Part shown: in pieces, positions 42,483-51,113 of the stretch
Position numbering within the stretch: the first letter of the stretch is position 1
Layout: each line of letters starts with the position of its first letter
Assembly (NCBI RefSeq): GCF_007829035.1
Contig: NZ_VIVQ01000001.1
Location: forward strand, 1,488,001-1,552,000
Length of the DNA stretch: 64,000 bases
Source of the DNA: Rudaeicoccus suwonensis
GTDB lineage: Bacteria > Actinomycetota > Actinomycetes > Actinomycetales > Dermatophilaceae
Direction of reading: 5' to 3'
The notes under the pieces: generated by a model
The model's database searches: none
What the model was told of the DNA's origin: nothing
Seen by the model: the letters and a program-made list of their open reading frames with translations, nothing else
Translations under genes and position numbers: made by a program

Positions 42483-44462
42483 TCACCTGCCGTGTTCGAC
42501 TGCAGCAGCGGTGGATTCGATGGGGATGCGGATGCGCCACAGTGTTCCCTTGCCGCCCTGGTTCTCGAGTTCGATGGTGCCGCCGTGGGCGTCGACCATG
42601 CCTTTGGCGATGGACAGGCCAAGGCCCGCGCCCGCTGTCGAAGACCGGCGTTCGCGCCCCACCTGGAACGGATTACGCAGCACGTACTCCGGCGGCCCGC
42701 CACCACTGTCCGCGACGGTGAGTTCGACCATCGCCGACTCGACCGGGCGTGCCTCGACGGTGACGGATGTGCCCGGAGGAGTATGCCGCACCGAGTTGTC
42801 GATGAGGTTCACCAACACCTGTTCGAGCCGGTCGTGGTCGGCCCATACGGGCGGTATGTCGGGGTCGCATCTCACGGCGATCGGCCGGTCCGTCGTCTGC
42901 GGGACGCACGCGACGGCCGCTTCGAGGATGAGCTCGAGGTCACACCAGTCGGGGTTGAGCCGCAGCAGTTCCGCTTCGATCGCGGAGAAGTCGAGCAAGT
43001 CGTCGACCAGCCGGCCGAGCCGTGCCGACTCTCCGGCGATCCGGGTCAGGAAACGCGCTTCGGATTCGGCATCCCAGGTGACGTCGGTCTGCAGCAGGCT
43101 GGACGCATACCCGCGTATGGCGGTGAGTGGTGTCCGCAACTCGTGACTCAGGCGGGACAAGAAATCCCGCTGCAGCTCCTGACTGCGCCGCAGCGCGGCC
43201 GCTTCGTTCTGGGCTCGGATGGCGCCGGCCCGCTCCATCGCGCCGATCACGTAGTCGGCATACAGCACCACAAGGTCACGCTCGAGGGCGGTCGGCGGCT
43301 GGTCGTGCAGCATCAGCATCGTGATCACACCTGGCGCGTCGGGGTCGTGCCGGACGGGGATGCACCACACCTGTTGCACCGGCTGATCGGCGAGCGTGGC
43401 CGACCAGACACCGCTGTCGACCGAGGGCACGGGTTCGACCGAAAGGGCACCCGGAACGGCGATGCTGCGCACGAGCGGATTGTCCGTGGCATCGCTGTCC
43501 AGCATCTGCCAGGCGGCGTCGGTCAGGGCGTCGAGCCCGGTCGATGCCACCAGTCGCAGGACACCGGCGCGCTGGTCACTCTGGTGCACGGCCACCCCGC
43601 TCGTGGGAAACGCCCGTGACATCACCTCCAGGATCAGACGCAGGCCCTGGTCCGGGTCGGCGGTGGTGAGTTGGTCGGACAGGGTCTGCAGCCGGTCCAG
43701 CTGATGCCGGGCAGAGGTCGCCGGCTCCTGGCCGCGCATCAGCGCCACGATGTCGTCCGGGTGCGAATCGCTGGGGTCGACCTCGGCGCGGATGGTCCCC
43801 TGATGCATCACCACGATGCGATCCGCCAGGCGGAACATCTGATCGAGGTCGTGAGTCACGAGCAGGATCGACGTGCCCTGCCGGCGCAACCGATCCGCGA
43901 GTTCTTCCACCTGGTCGGCCCACCCGATCGCCAGATTCGCGGTGGGCTCGTCCAGCACCAGCACCTTGGGCGCGCCGCGCAATGCCCGTGCCACCGCGAG
44001 CAACTGTTTCTGGCCACGCGACAGTTCGCCCACCCGGCGGTTGGTGGGAGCGCCGAACGGGACACCCAACCGGTCCAGCAGTCGAGCCGCCTTGCGGTGT
44101 TGGGGGGCGTCCCGCAGAAATATCCCCGAGCGCTCGTCGCCGAGCAGGAGGTTGGCTGCCACGTCGAGGTTGTCGCAGAGCGCCAGGTCCTGCCACACCA
44201 CCGAGACGCCCTGCCGGTCCACTGTTGCCGGTTCGGAGGCCACCGGCCGGCCGTCGATGGTCACGACGCCCATCTCCGGTGACAGGTCGCCGGTCAGGCA
44301 GCGCACCAGAGTCGACTTGCCCGTGCCGTTCTCACCGGCCAATGCGGTGATCTGGCCGGGCCACAGGTCGAGGTTGATGTCGCTGATGCCGCGCCTGGGC
44401 GCGTAGTGGAAGCTCACGTGCTGCGCGCGCAACAGCGGTCTGGGTTCGATGACCTGGGTCAC
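42483..44462 (-). CDS. ABC ATPase-GAF-histidine kinase fusion protein
   Basis: About 659 residues from GTG 44462. Residues 10-225 form a complete ABC ATPase: Walker A GENGTGKST (43-51), Q-loop WQDLALCDNLD (90-100), signature LSRGQKQ (147-153), Walker B VLVLDEPTAN (167-176), H-loop VTHDLD. About 256-396 is a GAF-like sensor (SGVAVHQSDQRAGVLRLVAS). A HisKA domain follows with DFLSRLSHELRTPLTAIRGY (phospho-His near 440) and a HATPase with NLIDNSVRHTPPG (N box) and GAGLGLSIAKGMVDAHGG (G2 box). No membrane helices. It heads the operon with the regulator and sugar transporter. The ABC part is closer to sugar ATPases than to any sensor domain, so it may dock on the permease and sense transport. Confidence 0.9.
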   Translation of the reverse strand: MTQVIEPRPLLRAQHVSFHYAPRRGISDINLDLWPGQITALAGENGTGKSTLVRCLTGDLSPEMGVVTIDGRPVASEPATVDRQGVSVVWQDLALCDNLDVAANLLLGDERSGIFLRDAPQHRKAARLLDRLGVPFGAPTNRRVGELSRGQKQLLAVARALRGAPKVLVLDEPTANLAIGWADQVEELADRLRRQGTSILLVTHDLDQMFRLADRIVVMHQGTIRAEVDPSDSHPDDIVALMRGQEPATSARHQLDRLQTLSDQLTTADPDQGLRLILEVMSRAFPTSGVAVHQSDQRAGVLRLVASTGLDALTDAAWQMLDSDATDNPLVRSIAVPGALSVEPVPSVDSGVWSATLADQPVQQVWCIPVRHDPDAPGVITMLMLHDQPPTALERDLVVLYADYVIGAMERAGAIRAQNEAAALRRSQELQRDFLSRLSHELRTPLTAIRGYASSLLQTDVTWDAESEARFLTRIAGESARLGRLVDDLLDFSAIEAELLRLNPDWCDLELILEAAVACVPQTTDRPIAVRCDPDIPPVWADHDRLEQVLVNLIDNSVRHTPPGTSVTVEARPVESAMVELTVADSGGGPPEYVLRNPFQVGRERRSSTAGAGLGLSIAKGMVDAHGGTIELENQGGKGTLWRIRIPIESTAAAVEHGR

Positions 44463-44604
44463 ATTCGTCAGTGTGCCGCATCGCCGGAGCGGCCCTTGCC
44501 GCAACCGGAGGTCCGGGTCGATTCGTCACCGGCGTCGGTCCACCGCTCGAGCCGTGCACCGGGCCGCGAGGCGGCTGACGTCGGCGCGGGTGTTGGATGA
44601 CCGC

Positions 44605-45639
44605 ATGCCGCTCTTCGGGAAGCGCCGTGCCGATGCAGGCCCCGCGATTGATCAGTTCTGGCAGTGGTGGCACGCGCAGGGCGCGCGCCAGGCGTCCGCC
44701 GCGGTGGGGGAGACCCCGGACCCCGCGCTCGTGACGGAACTGACCGAGCGGGTCGTCGCGATCCGGCCCGGGCTGGCCTGGGAACTCGCTCCTGGCAGCG
44801 CGTCGGCCCAGCTTCTCATTGTGACCGCGGACGGCGACCCCGACCTGCGTGCGACGGCTCGACGATGGTTGCGGGCAGCGCCGGAAGCCGACGTCGTGTG
44901 GTCGTATGCCGACAGCCGCCAGCCGGTCGCCGACATCGCGGGGCGGACCCTGAACGTCGACGGCGGTGAGATCGCTCTGGATCGTGCACTCGTGGGCGTC
45001 CGGCGGCAGACGACGCGCGTCGACGTGACGTTCTACCACCCCGGATTTGCCGATCTGCCTGAGCAACAACGTCTTTCGGTGTGTTTCCTGGCGCTCGATG
45101 CTGCTATCGGTGAAGAGGCCACCGAGACTTGGATCGGCGAATTGACGCCCGCTACGCACCCTCCCATCGACGGCTTCGGTCTTGCAGGTCTGCGCGCGGT
45201 CGTCCGTGACCTCAAGGCCGAACACCTCGACGTCGACGGCGAGCCCGCCTGGATGGAGTTGCGCGGGCAGGGACGCAAAGGTGCGGTGAGTGGCGGTGCG
45301 CAGGTGCCGCTTGCCGCCGCGTGGGCGCCGCAGCTCAACAGCCACGTGAGCATCGCCGTGCCGTATGCCGATCGCGACGAGGCCGGGCTGCCCGGTCCTG
45401 CCGCGACCGAGGCGTTGCGGTCACTGCAACGGCATGTGACCGAACGGATGGAGGGTGCCGGCCGGGTCGTCGCGTTCGAGAGCAGCGCCGGCCTGCACGT
45501 GATGCACGCGTATGTCGAAGGCGACTCCCACGCCGCGGAGCAGATCCGCGCCGCGGTCCGCGGGTGGCCGGACGGGCAGGTGACGGTGGCCGTCGAGGAC
45601 GACCCGGGGTGGTCCGGAGTGGCGCACCTGCGCGGCTGA
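44605..45639 (+). CDS. Conserved hypothetical cytoplasmic protein
   Basis: 344 residues from ATG 44605; the longer frame upstream is not convincing. It starts MPLFGKRRADAGPAIDQFWQ and has a two-lobed alpha/beta character: GLAWELAPGSASAQLLIVTA and WSYADSRQPVADIAG in the first half, LNSHVSIAVPYADRDEAGLP and GRVVAFESSAGLHVMHAYVE in the second. It resembles DUF695-type proteins, a suggestion only. It is divergent from the kinase operon and sits before pdtaR. Confidence 0.65.
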   Translation: MPLFGKRRADAGPAIDQFWQWWHAQGARQASAAVGETPDPALVTELTERVVAIRPGLAWELAPGSASAQLLIVTADGDPDLRATARRWLRAAPEADVVWSYADSRQPVADIAGRTLNVDGGEIALDRALVGVRRQTTRVDVTFYHPGFADLPEQQRLSVCFLALDAAIGEEATETWIGELTPATHPPIDGFGLAGLRAVVRDLKAEHLDVDGEPAWMELRGQGRKGAVSGGAQVPLAAAWAPQLNSHVSIAVPYADRDEAGLPGPAATEALRSLQRHVTERMEGAGRVVAFESSAGLHVMHAYVEGDSHAAEQIRAAVRGWPDGQVTVAVEDDPGWSGVAHLRG

Positions 45640-45781
45640 GCCGTCGCAGTTCCAGGGACCGGGCACAGCACCGTTCGCGGCGTTGGCCCCGTTCCACGAG
45701 CACGACCTCCCGCGCGCGGCGTGTCCTGCCGGTGACGCTGCTGTGACGCATTCGAAACATGAGCATGATGGGGTGTACTGC

Positions 45782-46372
45782 GTGATCAAAGATGACGCGA
45801 AACTGCGGGTGCTGGTGGCCGAGGACGAGGCGCTGATCCGCCTCGACATCGCCGAGATGCTGCGAGAAGCCGGGTATGACGTGATCGCCGAGGTCGGCGA
45901 CGGACGTCAGGCGGTCGATGTGGCACTGGACCTGCGACCCGACCTGGTCGTCATGGACGTCAAGATGCCGCTGTTGGACGGCATCAGTGCCGCCGACGAG
46001 ATCGGCGCCGCCGGTGTCGCACCGGTCGTGATGCTCACGGCCTTCTCCGACAAGGAACTCGTCGAACGCGCCTCCGACGCAGGCGTCATGGCCTACGTCC
46101 TCAAACCGTTCACGATCGACGACCTGCGCCCGGCAATCACCGTGGCGCGCTCGCGGTGGACCGAGCGCAAGGCGTTGGAACAGGAGATCGCCGACCTCGG
46201 CGACCGGCTGGAGACGCGCAAGAGCCTCGATCGCGCCAAGGGAATCCTCATGACGCAGCTGGGCATCGACGAGCCCGGCGCCTTCCGCTGGATCCAGAAG
46301 ACCGCCATGGACCGGCGGCTGGGAATGCGCGAAGTCGCGGACGCTGTCATCGCGGGTGCTGGCGAGCGCTGA
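45782..46372 (+). CDS. pdtaR: PdtaR-like response regulator with ANTAR RNA-binding domain
   Basis: 196 residues from GTG 45782. Receiver: VLVAEDEALIRLDIAEMLRE, DLVVMDVKMPLLDG (phospho-Asp), VVMLTAFSDKELVERASDAG, AYVLKPF. C-terminal ANTAR domain: DRLETRKSLDRAKGILMTQL and AFRWIQKTAMDRRLGMREVA. Close to Mycobacterium PdtaR (Rv1626) along its length. ANTAR proteins bind paired hexaloop RNA hairpins and stop premature transcription termination. Its cognate kinase (PdtaS) is not in the window. Neighbourhood with PaaI-thioesterase and polA is usual in actinobacteria. Confidence 0.93.
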   Translation: MIKDDAKLRVLVAEDEALIRLDIAEMLREAGYDVIAEVGDGRQAVDVALDLRPDLVVMDVKMPLLDGISAADEIGAAGVAPVVMLTAFSDKELVERASDAGVMAYVLKPFTIDDLRPAITVARSRWTERKALEQEIADLGDRLETRKSLDRAKGILMTQLGIDEPGAFRWIQKTAMDRRLGMREVADAVIAGAGER

Positions 46373-46546
46373 CAACGCTCCCGTCGAAGGTCTGCGCCAT
46401 ACAGAAGCACTGCTACATGGTGCCGGTTAGGTCACGAACCGGAAACGAAATGCATGGTTTGCTGAGAAAACACCCTGCGGGGCCTTAATTTTTCCGCAAC
46501 GACGCTCCCAGCCCTGGGGTAGCGCGGCGTTTGAGGAGGAATTTCC

Positions 46547-47785
46547 GTGCGTGTTTCGCAAAAAGTGGCGATCCCGGTGGTTGCGCTCGCAGTGGTCCTG
46601 ACCGGTTGTGCCAACAGCAGCTCCGGCTCCGGCTCCAGCAGCGACAGCAGCGGGCTGGCCGACGGCCTGACCAACCTGCCCGTCCAGAGTCAGATCGACG
46701 TCCCGGCGGATGCCGTGAAGCCGGCCGGTGACGGCAAGGCAGTGTGTGCCTCGACCACCGCGCTGGGCTATGTGGGTGCCGAGACCGGCGCCAACGCGCA
46801 GTTGGGCATCAACATCGTCAACGGTGTGAAGCTGGCGCTGAAGGAGCACAACGCGGCCAACCCGAACTGTCAGGTCAAGCTCAAGGAGTTCGACACCGAA
46901 GGCGACCCGACCAAGGCAACCGGTCCCGCTGTCCAGGCGACCAACGACAAGACCATCGTCGGTGTCGTCGGCCTTCCGTTCTCGGGCGAGTCCAAGGCCA
47001 CGGGCAAGATCTTCGAGCAGGCCGGCCTGGCGCACATCACCCCGTCTGCCACCAACCCCACGCTGACCCAGAACGGCTGGACCACCTTCTTCCGGGGCCT
47101 GGCCAACGACAACGTGCAGGGCCCGGCAGCTGCGGAACTGGCCAAGAAGCTCGGGGCCAAGAAGGTCTTCGTCGTGCAGGACGACTCCGACTACGGCATC
47201 GGCCTGGCCAAGACGACCACCGACGCGCTCGGCAGTTCGCTGCTGGCCGGCACCGACAAGGTCACGACCGGGCAGAAGGACTTCTCCGCGACAGCACAGA
47301 AGGTCATCAACTCCAAGGCCGACGCGGTCTTCTACTCCGGTTACTACGCCGAGGGCGCGCCCTTCGACCAGCAGCTGGTGCAGAAGGGCTTCAAGGGCGT
47401 CTTCATCGGCCCCGACGGTGTCAAGGACCCACAGTTCATCAAGCAGGCGGGCAACGCGAGCACCAATGCGTACTTCACCTGCCCGTGCATCCCGGGTGAC
47501 CTGATCCCCAGCTTCGCCACGGCATACAAGATGGTCTCCAACGGTCAGGCTCCCGGCACCTACTCCGTCGAGGGGTATGACGCCACGACGATCATGCTGA
47601 CCGCCATCGACAAGGGGCAGAGCACCCGCGCGCAGATGAAGCAGTTCATCAAGACGTATGACGCGGACGGGCTGTCCAAGCGCTACAAGTGGAACGCCCA
47701 GGGTGAGCTCGAGGCGCTGCCGGTCTATGGCTACAAGGTTCAGGGCAGCGACATCGTCTCGGTCGGAGTCGTCAGCAAGAACTAA
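46547..47785 (+). CDS. livK: Branched-chain amino acid-binding lipoprotein
   Basis: 412 residues from GTG 46547 with GAGGAGGA eight bases upstream. Signal peptide VSQKVAIPVVALAVVLTGCA with lipobox LTGC; then a Ser-rich spacer and a Peripla_BP_6 domain (ANAQLGINIVNGVKLALKEH, VVGLPFSGESKATGKIF, KKVFVVQDDSDYGIGLAKTT, GVFIGPDGVKDPQF). It captures Leu/Ile/Val or related amino acids for LivHMGF. First gene of the operon; a strong hairpin follows its stop. Confidence 0.93.
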   Translation: MRVSQKVAIPVVALAVVLTGCANSSSGSGSSSDSSGLADGLTNLPVQSQIDVPADAVKPAGDGKAVCASTTALGYVGAETGANAQLGINIVNGVKLALKEHNAANPNCQVKLKEFDTEGDPTKATGPAVQATNDKTIVGVVGLPFSGESKATGKIFEQAGLAHITPSATNPTLTQNGWTTFFRGLANDNVQGPAAAELAKKLGAKKVFVVQDDSDYGIGLAKTTTDALGSSLLAGTDKVTTGQKDFSATAQKVINSKADAVFYSGYYAEGAPFDQQLVQKGFKGVFIGPDGVKDPQFIKQAGNASTNAYFTCPCIPGDLIPSFATAYKMVSNGQAPGTYSVEGYDATTIMLTAIDKGQSTRAQMKQFIKTYDADGLSKRYKWNAQGELEALPVYGYKVQGSDIVSVGVVSKN

Positions 47786-47793
47786 TCACGACA

Positions 47794-47841
47794 GTCGCGA
47801 ATGCGGCCCCTCTTCAACGGTTTTGGGGCCGCATTCGCGAC
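47794..47841 (+). promoter_or_regulatory. Perfect 17-bp hairpin between livK and livH
   Basis: GTCGCGAATGCGGCCCC (47794-47810) and GGGGCCGCATTCGCGAC (47825-47841) pair completely around a 14-base loop ending in TTTT. It probably ends or protects most livK transcripts so that the binding protein is made in excess over the membrane parts. Confidence 0.8.
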
Positions 47842-47877
47842 GTCCGACCTGCCTCACCACTTCAAGGAGCCGATCAC

Positions 47878-48882
47878 GTGCACAGCCTTGCCAGCAGCCT
47901 GGCTGCCGACGGCAGCTGGATCCAGTTCAACTGGGACTACCTGTTCCAGAATCTGGGTCCCGCCACCGTCGACGGTCTCACCTTCGGCGCGATCTACGCG
48001 CTCGTCGCCCTTGGGTACACACTCGTCTACGGCGTGCTGAACCTCATCAACTTCGCCCACTCCGAGGTCTTCATCTCCGGCGCCTACGCCGTGGTGTTCA
48101 CCCTCTCGTGGCTCGGTTTCGGGCCGAATACGCCCAACCTGTCGCCGATCGCGATCGCCGGTGACCTGATCCTGGCGTGCGTCGCGGCGATGATCGTGTC
48201 GGCTTTGGTCGCGCTGCTGGTGGAACGGGTGGCGTACAAACCGCTACGTGACCGGGGCGCGCCGCGGCTGGCCTATCTGATCAGCGCGATCGGCGCGTCC
48301 TTCGCGATTCAGTACATCTTCTTCAACTGGCGCGGCTCGAACGCCGAACCTGCGGTGATCATGTTTCAGCCGAAGGCGATCTTCGACATCGGCGGCACGC
48401 TCATCGACAGCCAACAGCTGACGATCGTGATCGCAGCCGTCGTGATGATGGTCGGCGTCGACCAGTTCATCCGACGCACCCGGCTGGGCCGGGGAATCCG
48501 CGCGGTGGCGCAGGATCCCGACACCGCGACGCTGATGGGCGTCAACAAGGAACGCATCATCATGGCGACCTTCCTGATCGGCGGTCTGCTCGCCGGCGCC
48601 GCGGCGTTGTTCTACGTGATGAAGGTGCCGTCCGGGGTCATCTACAACGGCGGCTTCATCCTCGGCATCAAGGCCTTCACCGCGGCCGTGCTCGGTGGCA
48701 TCGGCAACATTCGCGGCGCTCTGCTGGGCGGGCTGCTGCTGGGCATGATCGGCAACTACGGGCAGTACCTCCTGGGTGACGCCCAGTGGACCGACGTCGT
48801 CTGTTTCGTGGTGCTCGTGCTGGTGCTGATGGTGCGACCCGAGGGAATCCTGGGCTCCAACCTCGCGAAGGTGCGTGCGTGA
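47878..48882 (+). CDS. livH: Branched-chain amino acid ABC transporter permease LivH
   Basis: 334 residues from GTG 47878, preceded by AAGGAG. Eight or so membrane helices; LTFGAIYALVALGYTLVYGV followed by LNLINFAHSEVFISGAY is the LivH opening, and RRTRLGRGIRAVAQDPDTAT is the loop that contacts the ATPase. The end, GGIGNIRGALLGGLLLGMIG, is also typical. It forms the membrane channel with LivM. About 110 bp with a short duplicated segment separate it from livM. Confidence 0.93.
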   Translation: MHSLASSLAADGSWIQFNWDYLFQNLGPATVDGLTFGAIYALVALGYTLVYGVLNLINFAHSEVFISGAYAVVFTLSWLGFGPNTPNLSPIAIAGDLILACVAAMIVSALVALLVERVAYKPLRDRGAPRLAYLISAIGASFAIQYIFFNWRGSNAEPAVIMFQPKAIFDIGGTLIDSQQLTIVIAAVVMMVGVDQFIRRTRLGRGIRAVAQDPDTATLMGVNKERIIMATFLIGGLLAGAAALFYVMKVPSGVIYNGGFILGIKAFTAAVLGGIGNIRGALLGGLLLGMIGNYGQYLLGDAQWTDVVCFVVLVLVLMVRPEGILGSNLAKVRA

Positions 48883-48901
48883 TGACCATGAGCATGAGCG
48901 A

Positions 48902-49002
48902 GGGAAGAGGCGCGGCACTATGAGCATGAGCGACGACCGAGCCGAGGACACGAACGCAGTGAGGCCCGCAGGCAAGGGAAGAGGCGCGGCACTATGAGCA
49001 TG
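48902..49002. repeat. Duplicated 27-bp start region between livH and livM
   Basis: GGGAAGAGGCGCGGCACTAT followed by GAGCATG occurs at 48902-48928 and again, without change, at 48976-49002. Each copy carries its own ATGAGCATG start. The second copy is the livM start. Confidence 0.9.
48920..48997 (+). CDS. 25-residue upstream ORF coupled to livM
   Basis: From the ATG of the first repeat copy (48920) the frame reads MSMSDDRAEDTNAVRPAGKG then RGAAL and ends with TGA at 48995-48997, overlapping the livM ATG (ATGA). It starts with the same MSM as LivM. It may be a translational coupler produced by the duplication, or simply a by-product of it. Confidence 0.45.
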   Translation: MSMSDDRAEDTNAVRPAGKGRGAAL

Positions 49003-50187
49003 GGCCAGGCCCCGATGGGCGGCGCCGTCGAGGCGCAGGAACACCAGGACGAGCAGCTCGAACAAGCCCGAAAGCCCAAGCTGCTGGCCGGTGTCCAGGA
49101 GAAGTGGAACGGACTCGAGCGTTGGCAGCAGTGGCTGGTGCTGGCGGTCGTGGCGATCATCGTGTTCTTCCTGCCGGTGATCAACCCACCGATCATCACC
49201 ACCGAACCGGGCACCGACTTCCCGCTCGCGTGCTTCGACATGGCGCGTTTCGCATTGGCGGCGCTGGGTCTCAGTGTCGTGGTGGGCCAGGCCGGTCTGC
49301 TCGACCTGGGCTACGTCGGCTTCTTCGCTGTCGGTTCGTATGTCGCAGCACTGTGGACCAGCACCGACTCCACGATGGTGCACATCCCGTATCTGTGGAC
49401 CCTGCCACTGGCCATGGTCGTGACAGTGGTCTTCGGAGTGCTGCTCGGCATACCGACCCTGCGCCTGCGCGGCGACTATCTGGCGATCGTGACCCTCGGC
49501 TTCGGCGAGATCATCAGGTTGCTGGCCAGCATCGTGCCGGCGCTGCGCGGCAACGTCGGCTTCCAGAACATCGGTGCGCCGCCCGGCACCCATGACGGCA
49601 AGCAGATCTTCGACAACAGCAACGGCACACCGTGGTACATGCTGACCGTCGCGATCATCATCGTGGTGATGTTGCTGCTCGGCAACCTCGAACGCTCCCG
49701 GGTCGGTCGCGCCTGGATCGCGATCCGCGAGGACGAGGACGCCGCCGAGACGATGGGCGTGCCGACCTTCAAGTTCAAGCTGTGGGCCTTCGGCACCGGC
49801 GCCGCGATCGGTGGCCTGTCCGGGGCGATCTTCGCCGGTCAGGTGGGCTTCGTGAACAACCAGAAGTTCGACGTGGCGACCTCGATGCTGTTCCTGGCAG
49901 CGGTGGTGCTCGGCGGATCCGGCAACAAGTTCGGAGCGGTGATCGGTGGTGCGGTGGTGTCGTACATCCCGAACCGGTTCATCGACATCGCGCCCTACAA
50001 GTACCTCGTCTTCGGCGTGATCCTCATCGTGCTGATGATCTTCCGTCCGCAGGGCCTCCTGGGTGTCCGCAACCACCTGCTCGGCGCGATCGGCCGGCTG
50101 CGGCAATGGGTCGGCTCGGCGCCAACGGCGACCGCCGGCGGGCGCGCTGCCACCGTCGACCTGCCTGAGAAAGGTGATCTGTCGTGA
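48994..50187 (+). CDS. livM: Branched-chain amino acid ABC transporter permease LivM
   Basis: 397 residues from ATG 48994. About 50 hydrophilic N-terminal residues (EAQEHQDEQLEQARKPK) precede roughly nine membrane helices. YVGFFAVGSYVAALW, GIPTLRLRGDYLAIVTLGFG and SRVGRAWIAIREDEDAAETM are LivM hallmarks; the last is the ATPase-coupling loop. Ends ...[14 protein letters not shown] and overlaps livG by GTGA. Works as heterodimer with LivH. Confidence 0.93.
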   Translation: MSMGQAPMGGAVEAQEHQDEQLEQARKPKLLAGVQEKWNGLERWQQWLVLAVVAIIVFFLPVINPPIITTEPGTDFPLACFDMARFALAALGLSVVVGQAGLLDLGYVGFFAVGSYVAALWTSTDSTMVHIPYLWTLPLAMVVTVVFGVLLGIPTLRLRGDYLAIVTLGFGEIIRLLASIVPALRGNVGFQNIGAPPGTHDGKQIFDNSNGTPWYMLTVAIIIVVMLLLGNLERSRVGRAWIAIREDEDAAETMGVPTFKFKLWAFGTGAAIGGLSGAIFAGQVGFVNNQKFDVATSMLFLAAVVLGGSGNKFGAVIGGAVVSYIPNRFIDIAPYKYLVFGVILIVLMIFRPQGLLGVRNHLLGAIGRLRQWVGSAPTATAGGRAATVDLPEKGDLS

Positions 50188-51113
50188 CCGACTCCACGAA
50201 TGACCAGACACCGCCGGTGCCGGCCGATGTCGATGCCGACGTCGATGTCGATGTCGTCACGGTGCCGGACGATCTGCCCGACATCGCCGAGGTCGTGGCC
50301 CCCGACCGGGAGATCTCGGTCGCCGTCGGCGAACCACTGGTGCGACTCGACGAACTGACGGTGGAGTTCGGCGGTCTGACGGCACTCGATCACGTGACCT
50401 TCGACATACGTCGCGGGGAGATCCTCGGGCTGATCGGCCCGAACGGTGCCGGCAAGACCACGTGCTTCAACGCGATGACCGGCGTCTACAAGCCGTCGCA
50501 CGGCACCGTCACAATGGAGGGCGCGTCGCTGCTCGGCAAGAAGAAGCACGCGATCACCCGTGCCGGCGTCGCCCGGACCTTCCAGAACATCCGCCTGTTC
50601 GGCGAGATGACGGCTCTGGAGAACGTCGTCGTAGGCCTGGACGCGCGCCACCGCACCAGCGTGCCGGGCGCCATCTTCCGGACCCCGCGGCATCTGCGCG
50701 AGGAGCGCGAGTCCATCGACAGAGGTATGGCGCTGCTGGAGTTCGTCGGCATCGCCGACAAGGCCACGGCACCCTCGCGGAGCCTGCCCTACGGCTACCA
50801 ACGCCGGCTCGAGATCGCGCGTGCGCTGGCCACCGAACCCAAGTTGCTGTGCCTGGACGAACCGGCAGCGGGATTCAATCCTGCCGAGAAGCAGGAGCTG
50901 ATGCAGCTGATCCGGACGATCCGCGACGACGGCTACACCGTCCTGCTCATCGAGCACGACATGAAGCTGGTCATGGGCGTGACCGACCGCATCGTGGTGT
51001 TGGAGTTCGGCCGCAAGATCGCCGACGACGTGCCCGTGAAGATCCAACAGGACCCGGCCGTGATTGCGGCATACCTCGGGGTCGAGGAAGAAGATGACGA
51101 TGGCGCTGCTTGA
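50184..51113 (+). CDS. livG: Branched-chain amino acid ABC transporter ATPase LivG
   Basis: 309 residues from GTG 50184. About 50 acidic, low-complexity N-terminal residues ([20 protein letters not shown]), unusual for LivG, come before the ABC domain: Walker [11 protein letters not shown]-loop [11 protein letters not shown], signature [16 protein letters not shown], Walker [14 protein letters not shown]-loop LIEHDMK. The signature is the LivG-typical YGxQRRLE. The 3' end overlaps livF by 20 bp. The acidic tail might be a non-conserved extension; a later start is possible. Confidence 0.92.
   Translation: MTDSTNDQTPPVPADVDADVDVDVVTVPDDLPDIAEVVAPDREISVAVGEPLVRLDELTVEFGGLTALDHVTFDIRRGEILGLIGPNGAGKTTCFNAMTGVYKPSHGTVTMEGASLLGKKKHAITRAGVARTFQNIRLFGEMTALENVVVGLDARHRTSVPGAIFRTPRHLREERESIDRGMALLEFVGIADKATAPSRSLPYGYQRRLEIARALATEPKLLCLDEPAAGFNPAEKQELMQLIRTIRDDGYTVLLIEHDMKLVMGVTDRIVVLEFGRKIADDVPVKIQQDPAVIAAYLGVEEEDDDGAA

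Noticed and set aside
48244-50211. 655-codon open frame on the minus strand
   Set aside because: Antisense to livH and livM; rich in His, Asp and Gln with no domain, as expected from the reverse of membrane-protein codons.
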